Shown: positions 8,752 through 16,082 of the stretch, in pieces
Numbering within the stretch: position 1 is the first letter of the stretch
How the letters are laid out: each line of letters starts with the position of its first letter
Assembly (NCBI GenBank): GCA_031181345.1
Contig: JAPSLC010000032.1
Location: 1 to 59,983, forward strand
DNA length: 59,983 nucleotides
Direction: 5' to 3'
DNA from: Cupriavidus sp.
GTDB lineage: Bacteria; Pseudomonadota; Gammaproteobacteria; Burkholderiales; Burkholderiaceae
Translations under genes and position numbers: made by a program
Notes under the pieces: model-generated
The model's database searches: none
Seen by the model: the letters and a program-made list of their open reading frames with translations, nothing else
Told to the model about the DNA's origin: nothing

Positions 8752-11691
8752 ATGCAGACGGCCCAACAAGAATTCGCCGGCAAGGCCGGTTCCGCCGCCG
8801 TGGCCCAGCCGAGCCCCGCCGCTGAGAACGCCGCTGGCAACTACCAGGATTACAAGATCATCCGCCGCAACGGCGCGGTGGTCGCTTTCGAGCCGAGCAA
8901 GATCTCGGTGGCCATGACCAAGGCCTTCCTCGCCGTCAACGGCGGGCAGGGCGCCGCTTCGGCGCGCGTGCGCGAGCTGGTCGAGCAACTGACCCAGAAC
9001 GTGGTACGCGCGCTGCTGCGCAGCCGTCCGAACGGCGGCACCTTCCACATCGAGGACGTGCAGGATCATGTCGAACTGGCGCTGATGCGCTCGGGCGAAC
9101 ATGAAGTGGCGCGCGCCTACGTGCTCTATCGCGAGAAGCGCAACCAGGAGCGCGGCCAGGCCAACGCCCAGGCCGTCGCCCGGGTGGCGCAGGCCGTGGC
9201 GAACTTCAACGTCACGGACGGCGGCGTGACCCGTCCGCTGGATCTGGTCGCGCTGCACGCGCTGATCGACACCGCCTGCGCCGGACTGGGCGAGGGCGTC
9301 GATGCCGAGCCGATCCTGAAGGAGACCGTCAAGAACCTGTACGACGGCGTGCCGATGAGCCAGGTCTACGACTCGGCCATCCTCGCCGCGCGCACGCTGA
9401 TCGAGAAAGACCCGGCCTACAGCCAGGTCACGGCCCGCATCCTGCTGCACACCATCCGCAAGGAAATCCTCGGCGAGGAAGTGACCCAGGCCGAGATGGG
9501 CAGCCGCTACGCCGATTACTTCCCGAAGTTCATCGCCCGCGGCATCGAGGCCGAGCTGCTCGACGAGAAGCTGGCGACCTTCGACCTGGCGCGCCTGGGC
9601 GCGGCGCTGGACGCCTCGCGTGACTTCCAGTTCAACTACCTGGGCCTGCAGACGCTGTACGACCGCTACTTCCTGCACATCGACGAGACCCGCATCGAGA
9701 TGCCGCAGGCCTTCTTCATGCGCGTCGCGATGGGCCTTGCGCTGAACGAGACCGACCGTGAAGGCCGCGCCATCGAGTTCTACAACCTGCTGTCGTCGTT
9801 CGACTTCATGTCGTCGACGCCGACGCTGTTCAACTCGGGCACGCGCCGCTCGCAGCTGTCCTCGTGCTACCTGACCACGATCTCCGACGATCTGGAAGGC
9901 ATCTACGAGGGCCTGAAGGAGAACGCGCTGCTGTCGAAGTTCGCTGGGGGCCTGGGCAACGACTGGACCAATGTGCGCGCCCTGGGCTCGCACATCAAGG
10001 GCACCAACGGCAAGTCGCAGGGCGTGGTGCCGTTCCTGAAGGTGGTCAACGACACCGCCGTGGCGGTCAACCAGGGCGGCAAGCGCAAGGGCGCGGTCTG
10101 CGCCTACCTGGAGACCTGGCACCTGGACATCGAGGAATTCCTCGAGCTGCGCAAGAACACCGGCGACGACCGCCGCCGCACGCACGACATGAACACCGCG
10201 AACTGGATTCCGGACCTGTTCATGAAACGCGTGATGCAGAACGGCGAATGGACGCTGTTCTCGCCGTCGACCTGCCCGGACCTGCACGACAAGGTCGGCA
10301 AGGAATTCGAGAAGGCCTACCTCGGCTACGAAGAGAAGGTCGCGCGCGGTGAACTGAAGCTGTTCAAGAAGATCCCGGCGATGCAGCTGTGGCGCAAGAT
10401 GCTGGGCATGCTGTTCGAAACCGGCCATCCGTGGATCACCTTCAAGGATCCCTGCAACATCCGCAGCCCGCAGCAGCACGTCGGCGTGGTCCACAGCTCG
10501 AACCTGTGCACCGAGATCACGCTGAACACCAACGACAGCGAAATCGCGGTGTGCAACCTGGGTTCGGTGAACCTGGTCGCGCACCTGATGCAACAGGCCG
10601 ACGGCAGCCACGTGCTCGACCACGCCAAGCTCGAGAAGACCATCCGCACCGCGATGCGCATGCTCGACAACGTGATCGACATCAACTACTACGCGGTCGA
10701 CAAGGCGCGCAATTCGAACCTGCGCCACCGCCCGGTCGGCATGGGCATCATGGGCTTCCAGGACTGCCTGCACGTGCTGCGCGTGCCGTATGCCAGCGAC
10801 GCCGCGGTGCAGTTCGCCGACACCTCGATGGAGGCGGTCTGCTACTACGCCTACCAGGCCTCGACCGAGCTGGCCGAGGAGCGCGGCCGCTACAGCACCT
10901 ACGAGGGCTCGCTGTGGGATCGCGGCATCCTGCCGCAGGACTCGCTGAAGCTGCTGGCCGAGGAACGCGGCGGCTACCTCGAGGTCGACCAGTCGTCGAC
11001 GATGGATTGGGACAAGCTGCGCGAGCGCATCAAGCACCACGGCATGCGCAACTCGAACTGCATCGCGATCGCGCCGACCGCGACGATCTCGAACATCATC
11101 GGCGTGTCCGCCTGCATCGAGCCGACCTTCCAGAACCTGTACGTCAAGTCGAACCTGTCGGGCGAGTTCACCGTGGTCAACGACTACCTGGTGCGCGACC
11201 TGAAGGCTCGCGGCCTGTGGGACGAAGTGATGGTTGCCGACCTGAAGTACTTCGACGGCTCGCTGGCCCGCATCGACCGCATTCCGCAGGACCTGCGCGA
11301 CCTGTATGCGACCGCGTTCGAGGTCGAGCCGACCTGGCTGGTGGAGGCCGCCAGCCGGCGCCAGAAGTGGATCGACCAGGCCCAGTCGCTGAACATCTAC
11401 ATGGCCGGCGCCTCGGGCAAGAAGCTGGACGACACCTACAAGCTGGCGTGGATCCGCGGCCTGAAGACGACCTACTATCTGCGCACCATCGCGGCCACGC
11501 ACGTCGAGAAGTCGACCGTGTCGCGCGGTTCGCTGAACGCGGTGTCGTCGGGCGCCGCTGCCGGCGGTGCCTCGGCCTCGTCGGTCGACCAGGTCGCCGC
11601 CTCGGCGCCGGCGATGCCCGAAGCCGAGGGCGCGGTCTGCACGATGCGCCCGGGCGATCCGGGGTTCGATGAGTGCGAGGCTTGCCAATAA
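8752..11691 (+). CDS. nrdA: Class Ia ribonucleoside-diphosphate reductase, alpha subunit
   Basis: Large subunit of aerobic RNR, reducing NDPs to dNDPs with the NrdB tyrosyl radical. 979 residues. An ATP-cone allosteric domain occupies about residues 38-130 (IIRRNGAVVAFEPSKISVAMTKAF is its start). The barrel holds the radical-site block SNLCTEITLNT and the redox Cys of VCNLGSVNL; the C-terminus carries the CxxC shuttle as ECEACQ. A Ser/Ala-rich linker precedes it. The start is fixed by GGAG at 8-nt spacing. Normally nrdB follows directly; here four minus-strand genes intervene. Confidence 0.97.
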   Translation: MQTAQQEFAGKAGSAAVAQPSPAAENAAGNYQDYKIIRRNGAVVAFEPSKISVAMTKAFLAVNGGQGAASARVRELVEQLTQNVVRALLRSRPNGGTFHIEDVQDHVELALMRSGEHEVARAYVLYREKRNQERGQANAQAVARVAQAVANFNVTDGGVTRPLDLVALHALIDTACAGLGEGVDAEPILKETVKNLYDGVPMSQVYDSAILAARTLIEKDPAYSQVTARILLHTIRKEILGEEVTQAEMGSRYADYFPKFIARGIEAELLDEKLATFDLARLGAALDASRDFQFNYLGLQTLYDRYFLHIDETRIEMPQAFFMRVAMGLALNETDREGRAIEFYNLLSSFDFMSSTPTLFNSGTRRSQLSSCYLTTISDDLEGIYEGLKENALLSKFAGGLGNDWTNVRALGSHIKGTNGKSQGVVPFLKVVNDTAVAVNQGGKRKGAVCAYLETWHLDIEEFLELRKNTGDDRRRTHDMNTANWIPDLFMKRVMQNGEWTLFSPSTCPDLHDKVGKEFEKAYLGYEEKVARGELKLFKKIPAMQLWRKMLGMLFETGHPWITFKDPCNIRSPQQHVGVVHSSNLCTEITLNTNDSEIAVCNLGSVNLVAHLMQQADGSHVLDHAKLEKTIRTAMRMLDNVIDINYYAVDKARNSNLRHRPVGMGIMGFQDCLHVLRVPYASDAAVQFADTSMEAVCYYAYQASTELAEERGRYSTYEGSLWDRGILPQDSLKLLAEERGGYLEVDQSSTMDWDKLRERIKHHGMRNSNCIAIAPTATISNIIGVSACIEPTFQNLYVKSNLSGEFTVVNDYLVRDLKARGLWDEVMVADLKYFDGSLARIDRIPQDLRDLYATAFEVEPTWLVEAASRRQKWIDQAQSLNIYMAGASGKKLDDTYKLAWIRGLKTTYYLRTIAATHVEKSTVSRGSLNAVSSGAAAGGASASSVDQVAASAPAMPEAEGAVCTMRPGDPGFDECEACQ

Positions 11692-11727
11692 AGGCGGCAG
11701 CGGAAGCCGGCCTGGCCGGCTTTCAAG

Positions 11728-11766
11728 AAAAACCCGTAGGCAGCTGACAAGGGCCTACGGGTTTTT
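11728..11766. terminator. Strong bidirectional terminator between nrdA and the peptide island
   Basis: Perfect 14-bp inverted repeat AAAAACCCGTAGGC / GCCTACGGGTTTTT with an 11-nt loop, flanked by an A run on one side and a T run on the other, so it reads as an intrinsic terminator on both strands. It lies between the convergent ends of nrdA and the JmjC gene, 4 bp from the latter's stop. A second GC palindrome, GCCGGCC-T-GGCCGGC, sits just upstream at 11706-11720. Confidence 0.88.
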
Positions 11767-11770
11767 TGTT

Positions 11771-12973
11771 TCACGAAGCGACGTCACGCGGAGCGACTGA
11801 ACGGGTTCGGCACTCGACGTCCTTGCCGACAAGACCCTTGTCCATGAGACTTCGGAGCCGTTGCGACATGGCATTCCAGTCCGCCTCGCCCGTTGCCAGC
11901 TCATGGCCGCGCATTCCGCCGAAATGCGGCAGCCGGCATAGGACCGCATATTCCTCGTCCGTCAGCAGATGCGTTCGACCCAGGGCGTATATCTTCACGG
12001 TACCGGCGCTTCTGTCGAGCGGTATCGCGTCAATCGATATTCGGCGGTACATCGCCTCGCCGGTGGCTTGATTAAGAGCCGGGAAATCTGCCTTGACCCT
12101 CGCGTTCGCATGGCCGGAACGATAGAAGCGCAAGAACCTGTTCAGATTCTCGTCGCTGATCAGAGCGGTCATGAATTGCAAGCTGTCGTTCACCAGCGCC
12201 TGGAATGACCCATCGCCCGGCCGAATATCGGTGAATGGGATTCCAAAGCGATCCTGCTGCATGCCCCACGCGATGAAATCGGAAACGGTGGGGTAGACCA
12301 GGCTGATGGTCAAATGCAGGCTCCGCTCTCCGATCGAAATAACGTCGTGCCAAGTCCCTTTCGGGATGAACAATATGTCGCCGCGCGAGACTGTGATGGT
12401 CTCACCGGGCTTCAATTCCTCCGGACCCGACGTTTCGGTCACGCGCGCGTGCCGATGACCGTGGGGAGATTCAAAGAAGGTCCATTTCTTTCGGCCATCG
12501 ATCTGTATGACGATGACATCGTGGTCATCATTGTGTCGACCAAAACCGGATGTGTGCCCGAACGACACATACGCATTTGCACTGGATCGGGCGCCCAGGG
12601 TGCCGCCCATTCGCTCCGTAAATTTCTCCACGGGCGGTGCGAGCTCGTTCACTGCCTCGAGTACGGCCGTTACGCCCTCGTCCATTAACCGGTGCAGTTC
12701 GCCGATGACAAGCTGGTCGGTGCTTCTGCCGAATCGATCTCTGACGGGGCGGAACGCTCTCCTGTTGACGAGGTCGTGATCCCTTTCCGTCGACAAACGC
12801 AGCCGATCATTTGTCAGCCGGTTACAGGACAGGCTGTAATTGAGGTCGTCCCAGGAAAACAGATGTTGCAGTTCCGGGCCGGATGCCTGCATACGCAGGA
12901 ACGTTCCGCCGTTACAGCTGGCCATGAAGGCCTCGTCATGGAGCAGGCGGTGAGCCAGATCAATGTATTCCAC
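11771..12973 (-). CDS. JmjC/cupin-fold 2-oxoglutarate oxygenase (RoxA-like) of the peptide island
   Basis: 400-residue protein with a JmjC domain of the ribosomal-oxygenase (RoxA/YcfD, MINA/NO66) type at about residues 95-230. Iron ligands are seen as H147-x-D149 in GFGRHNDDHDV, and a distal His in FIPKGTWHDV (H209); IQIDGRKKWTFF and HLTISLVYPT are family hallmarks. The C-terminal third (DEEYAVLCRL to LRSLMDKGLV) resembles the winged-helix tail of RoxA. Known members hydroxylate protein side chains. It starts with GTG after AGGAG at 6 nt, a site that overlaps the ABC gene's stop codon, so translation is coupled. In this setting it is probably a peptide-tailoring hydroxylase (inference). It is the last gene of the island. 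Confidence 0.85.
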   Translation of the reverse strand: MEYIDLAHRLLHDEAFMASCNGGTFLRMQASGPELQHLFSWDDLNYSLSCNRLTNDRLRLSTERDHDLVNRRAFRPVRDRFGRSTDQLVIGELHRLMDEGVTAVLEAVNELAPPVEKFTERMGGTLGARSSANAYVSFGHTSGFGRHNDDHDVIVIQIDGRKKWTFFESPHGHRHARVTETSGPEELKPGETITVSRGDILFIPKGTWHDVISIGERSLHLTISLVYPTVSDFIAWGMQQDRFGIPFTDIRPGDGSFQALVNDSLQFMTALISDENLNRFLRFYRSGHANARVKADFPALNQATGEAMYRRISIDAIPLDRSAGTVKIYALGRTHLLTDEEYAVLCRLPHFGGMRGHELATGEADWNAMSQRLRSLMDKGLVGKDVECRTRSVAPRDVAS

Positions 12974-12982
12974 ATTAGTCTC

Positions 12983-14359
12983 CTAGTGCCTGACCTCGAC
13001 GATGGTCCGATCGAGGCAGCACTGGTCCAGCAGTTCATTCAGGGCTTCACGATTGGAGGCATCGAGGTTGGCATCCCATTCATCGAGCAGAATCAGGTTG
13101 ACGTCATCCAGCTGAAGCAGTTCTGCAATCGAGGCCCTCGTCCGCTCGCCGCTGGACATCGATGAGAGGTCCGCTTTCCAGATCAGTTGATGATGCTGAG
13201 TAGGAAGCAGAAAACTGCGCTCCTTGAATCGGTCTTTCAGGGCCAGCAGAATGGTGGATTTGCCGCTGCCGTTGGCGCCCGTGATGGTCAGGCGCCCGTT
13301 ATGCGCGGCACCGATGATCCGGGTCGCCTCGTCGATGCCGGCTACCGCCTGACCGTTGATGTGGACCACGCCACCAAGATCGACCCCGTTCTTGCCCTCT
13401 TGCGGGACCGACCGCGCGGCATCGAGCAAGACCTGGAGCCGCGAATGGACGGACGAAAAATCCAGCGCCTTGTAGACAAGAGCACTGAGCGAATTCAGTA
13501 CCAGGAAGACGCGGGTGAGACTGACGATGATCGCGGCAATCACATTCGCATCCGCTTGGCCCCATTGCGTGACGGACAGGATCAGATAAACGGTCGGCAG
13601 TAACGAAGCTGCGGCGAGAACAATGTTCCCCATCTGCCTGGTGGCTTGCAGACGATCGGCGCACCCATAAAAATGTGCCGCCGAGTCGCGGCGCTGCTGT
13701 TGCCACAGCAGTTCGTTATGGCGATTGCCCAGGGTCAGGTTTTCCCATGCACGCGCCAGCACCGATGCGTACCGGATATAGTCTCCCTCATAGCGGGCCG
13801 AAGCCCGGGATACGACCGCCCGGGTGGCGAGGACAATGGCCGTGCACAGCATCAGGCTGATGACATAGCCGATCATCAGTGCCGGCGGCAGCAGCAGCCC
13901 GATGACGAGCATGCTCAAGACACTATTGAGCGTGAAGCTGCTCAGATCATGGATAAAGGTAATGTGATCCCGCAACACCGGCAGCGAGTTGCTGGCCAAT
14001 GCGGCACCGATCCGTTCCTTGAGCGCCGCATTCCGAAATACTTCCGTCTTGCCGCGAAGACATTCGATGAAAAATTGAACGACGGCCCCGTGTGCTTCAT
14101 TGATCCACCGCTGCATCACATACAGCGACAGGCAGCCAGGCAGATAGGGGATCGTCATGCTGGCGAGATAGAGATAAAGCCACGTTCCGTATTCTCCGCC
14201 TGCTTCGAAATGGGTGATGACACGGGTCAGGAAATACGTGGAGCTCGCGACGATCGCCTGGTGCAGGACTATCAGTCCAAGCGCAAGCCAGGCGCTTCGG
14301 TGCAATAGCAGGATGCGCCAGGTGTTGCAGGCAGGCGCCGCCGGAGTGGGTCGGTTCAC
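12983..14359 (-). CDS. ABC exporter (fused membrane and ATPase domains) of the peptide island
   Basis: 458-residue half-transporter with a membrane domain in residues 1-310 (hydrophobic segments near 22-45, 58-80, 140-180, 245-295) and an ATPase domain from about 325. Walker A is GANGSGKST (361-369), the Q-loop Gln is probably in LLPTQHHQ, the signature is a diverged MSSGER, Walker B is LILLDEWDANLD, and the switch His is in VEVRH at the very end. At about 130 residues the ATPase domain is short and lacks a normal A-loop region. There is no N-terminal C39 peptidase domain. It starts with GTG, with only a weak ribosome site. The likely role is export of the modified peptide or self-immunity. 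Confidence 0.82.
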   Translation of the reverse strand: MNRPTPAAPACNTWRILLLHRSAWLALGLIVLHQAIVASSTYFLTRVITHFEAGGEYGTWLYLYLASMTIPYLPGCLSLYVMQRWINEAHGAVVQFFIECLRGKTEVFRNAALKERIGAALASNSLPVLRDHITFIHDLSSFTLNSVLSMLVIGLLLPPALMIGYVISLMLCTAIVLATRAVVSRASARYEGDYIRYASVLARAWENLTLGNRHNELLWQQQRRDSAAHFYGCADRLQATRQMGNIVLAAASLLPTVYLILSVTQWGQADANVIAAIIVSLTRVFLVLNSLSALVYKALDFSSVHSRLQVLLDAARSVPQEGKNGVDLGGVVHINGQAVAGIDEATRIIGAAHNGRLTITGANGSGKSTILLALKDRFKERSFLLPTQHHQLIWKADLSSMSSGERTRASIAELLQLDDVNLILLDEWDANLDASNREALNELLDQCCLDRTIVEVRH

Positions 14360-14421
14360 GGTTCACCGCCAGGGTTTCATGGTGTTGTCATGCCGCGCGT
14401 CGACGGCGGTCGCCCAGCCGC

Positions 14422-15300
14422 TCAGTGCACGCACCCGGCCGCCGGGCACAGTTCATCGAGCACGGAGGCTGCCTGGAGCAACAGTGCGGTTGCGCGGGGG
14501 CGGAATGCTTCCGGATAGAGGGACAGGGTCTTCTGCGTCGACTGGATCGAATCGCGAAGCTGCTCCAGCATCAGATGGCTGGGCGGATGGACCCGCGGCG
14601 TGGAGGGATGTCCCGAGCATCGCTCTCGGAACAGAAGGACTTCTGTGGCAACGACAATGCTGTGAAGTACCTTGTCCAGGGGACGTGGGACCTTCAGGAT
14701 GGCCGAGGTCGTCCACGTGCCGGAGTCGAACAGTAGCGGATAGCGATAGTGCGAGTGCCGCAGCTCATCCAGAAACATCGCATGATGTGTGAGCTCGTGT
14801 ACAAGGATTTCGACGACATCGTCCGGACGATAGTCCGGCTTTGGATTCAGCCATATCAGTCCGATCGCCTGGGACGTGGAACCGCCCTTGGCAACTTCCG
14901 AAGATCGAATGAGGATATCGGTGATAATGATGTCGAACAATGCCGCATGTTGTGAGGATTGAAGCGCGAGCTGATTGACAGCTTCGATCACAAGCCTTTT
15001 TTTGCGCTCGATGTCGTGGTCGTTGTCGTCCCGGATGACGGATCCCTGCGCCTTGTCGTCCAGCAGAGAGTCGTTGCAGAAAAGCCGTGACAGTTGAACC
15101 TGTGTAGCGGCATCCGTTACGAACATCGGTTTCAACGCCGACGCTGAAATCGGCCGCTGTTTCAATGTGTTCAGAAAATCCCGATATCGAGCCGCCAGAC
15201 CGGTGAGCGAAGCGCATTGTCTCGAGCCTTCTGGGTGGGTCGTGGCAGTCAATGTCAGAATGGTCTGGATCTGCGCGTCCATGCTGGTTTGAAATATCAA
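14422..15300 (-). CDS. HExxH-motif putative peptide-modifying (beta-hydroxylase-type) enzyme
   Basis: 292-residue protein carrying HELTHH at residues 168-173 after EILV, followed by AMFLDELRHSHYRYPLLFDSG and then VLHSIVVATEVLLFRER, whose H213 is a candidate third metal ligand. This pattern resembles the RiPP-associated HExxH family, recently recognised as alpha-ketoglutarate/iron peptide beta-hydroxylases rather than proteases; assignment here is by motif and context only. The start chosen is TTG preceded by GGAGG at 5 nt. An in-frame ATG 57 bp upstream directly follows the precursor stop, but its codons run through a strong hairpin and no ribosome site is seen. The remainder is helical and otherwise unrecognised. 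Confidence 0.72.
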   Translation of the reverse strand: MIFQTSMDAQIQTILTLTATTHPEGSRQCASLTGLAARYRDFLNTLKQRPISASALKPMFVTDAATQVQLSRLFCNDSLLDDKAQGSVIRDDNDHDIERKKRLVIEAVNQLALQSSQHAALFDIIITDILIRSSEVAKGGSTSQAIGLIWLNPKPDYRPDDVVEILVHELTHHAMFLDELRHSHYRYPLLFDSGTWTTSAILKVPRPLDKVLHSIVVATEVLLFRERCSGHPSTPRVHPPSHLMLEQLRDSIQSTQKTLSLYPEAFRPRATALLLQAASVLDELCPAAGCVH

Positions 15301-15320
15301 GGCGACCTCCAGCTCAATGA

Positions 15321-15350
15321 GAGTGTGCCCACCAGGTGGTGGGCACATTC
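15321..15350 (-). other. Hairpin between precursor peptide and HExxH genes
   Basis: Inverted repeat with 11-bp perfect arms TGTGCCCACCA / TGGTGGGCACA, extending to 14 bp with one G-U pair, starting 8 nt after the precursor stop. No T run follows on the minus strand. RiPP operons often carry such a stem to raise precursor transcript over enzyme transcript by partial termination or RNA protection; that role is inferred. Confidence 0.6.
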
Positions 15351-15357
15351 GGTGCAT

Positions 15358-15519
15358 TTAGACCTGATCTTCGTACGCGATCATGTTCAGCGGTTGATTC
15401 ATGTTCCAGGCGCGACCCTCGATTTGTGCTTCGACTTCGAGGGCGGCAAGCTTGACGTCTTGCTCGTCGATGAGCGCTGCCGATGCCTTTACGACTTGAT
15501 CAAGTTCTGCTTTCGACAT
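15358..15519 (-). CDS. Putative RiPP precursor peptide, 53 residues
   Basis: Small gene found by reading the minus strand upstream of the HExxH gene. ATG is preceded by GGAG at 6 nt, an excellent ribosome site. The product starts MSKAELDQVVKASAALIDEQ, an acidic helical leader-like half, and ends in a distinct C-terminal half, WNMNQPLNMIAYEDQV, rich in Asn, Gln and Met. It has no Cys, no Thr and Ser only at positions 2 and 13, excluding lanthipeptide, thiopeptide and sactipeptide chemistry. No GG leader site is present, and no protease is encoded nearby. First gene of the four-gene island, with GC below the surroundings. No homologue is recognised; the precursor role rests on size, position and neighbours. 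Confidence 0.7.
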   Translation of the reverse strand: MSKAELDQVVKASAALIDEQDVKLAALEVEAQIEGRAWNMNQPLNMIAYEDQV

Positions 15520-15779
15520 AATTGGCTCCAATGGTTGCGGTTGCCCTTGGACGGGCGAACGAAATATGGCAGGTATCGATTCGGGCGAGCGCTACGGCGG
15601 ACAGGAACGAAAAAGGCGCGGCGATTTTCTATACGAACGCGCTGGAAAACCTGATGAAGGCCTCTCTTTCTGTAAGTCGGTAAGTCGATCGATTCACAGC
15701 CCCGTGCCGGCAGCGCTCCGCGGGACGCGACGGGTCGACGGCCGTTGCCCAACGGCGCGCAATTGCACCGGGTCCGCAT

Positions 15780-15830
15780 GGCCGCAAGCGGCGCGGAGGG
15801 CAATTCCCGGGACCGGCCCCGCTTGCGGCC
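15780..15830. repeat. 12-bp inverted repeat in the island/nrdB intergenic region
   Basis: Arms GGCCGCAAGCGG and CCGCTTGCGGCC are perfect complements with 27 nt between them; each arm is itself nearly palindromic. A smaller hairpin CCGTT-GCCC-AACGG lies at 15742-15755. There is no T run, so it is not a normal intrinsic terminator. It may mark the island boundary or form RNA structure; function unknown. Confidence 0.5.
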
Positions 15831-15855
15831 GGATGGGACTACATCAGCGGAGCGA

Positions 15856-15902
15856 CTACTACCAATAGTGTTTGAGGATGATCTCCCCACGATCAGTAGT
15901 AT
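15856..15902 (+). promoter_or_regulatory. Putative NrdR box pair upstream of nrdB
   Basis: CTACTACCAATAGTGT (15856-15871, 11/16 to the NrdR consensus) and CCACGATCAGTAGTAT (15887-15902, 10/16) have centres exactly 31 bp apart, the same spacing as the nrdA pair. The individual matches are weaker than for nrdA, but the spacing makes chance less likely. A possible -10, TAGTAT, lies at the end of box 2, with TTGAGG 19 bp before it. TACAAT at 15933 is an alternative -10. Confidence 0.6.
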
Positions 15903-15911
15903 TTCTTTCGC

Positions 15912-15929
15912 CTCGCGCTTCGGCGCGAG
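15912..15929 (+). other. UUCG-tetraloop hairpin in the nrdB promoter/leader region
   Basis: CTCGCGC-TTCG-GCGCGAG, a perfect 7-bp stem with an extra-stable UUCG loop, lies 9 bp after the second NrdR-like box and just before TACAAT. Depending on the true transcription start it is either the 5' end of the nrdB mRNA or untranscribed. Confidence 0.5.
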
Positions 15930-15974
15930 TGCTACAATCGCACCCAGATCAACACAGTGATGGAGGGAAGTCGG

Positions 15975-16082
15975 ATGAACGCCTGTTCGTTCCATTCCAG
16001 CCACACGCGCGGTCGGGGAACCGGGCGGTTATGGGGCACCTGCGGCATCCCCGCGCAGCCTGAAGTCGGCCCGGGCCAATAA
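15975..16082 (+). CDS. Small leader reading frame (35 residues) upstream of nrdB
   Basis: ATG preceded by GGAGG at 8 nt, better than the site of nrdB itself, opens a 35-codon frame starting MNACSFHSSHTRGRGTGRLW and containing two Cys. It ends about 100 bp before the nrdB ATG. No homologue is recognised. It could be a regulatory leader peptide of nrdB, a small protein, or chance. The ribosome site is the only direct support. Confidence 0.35.
   Translation: MNACSFHSSHTRGRGTGRLWGTCGIPAQPEVGPGQ

Noticed and set aside
8731..11688. 985-codon open frame antisense to nrdA
   Set aside because: It mirrors the nrdA codon structure and encodes Val/Arg/His-rich low-complexity sequence; long antisense frames are expected at this GC content.
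14422..15300. HExxH protein as a plain zinc protease for leader removal
   Set aside because: Not excluded, but no signal peptide or known peptidase family features were seen, and the C-terminal block after the HExxH resembles the peptide-hydroxylase group better.
11771..15519. Lasso peptide, graspetide or lanthipeptide cluster
   Set aside because: No B-protein transglutaminase/asparagine-synthetase-like, ATP-grasp or LanB/C/M gene is present, and the peptide composition does not fit.
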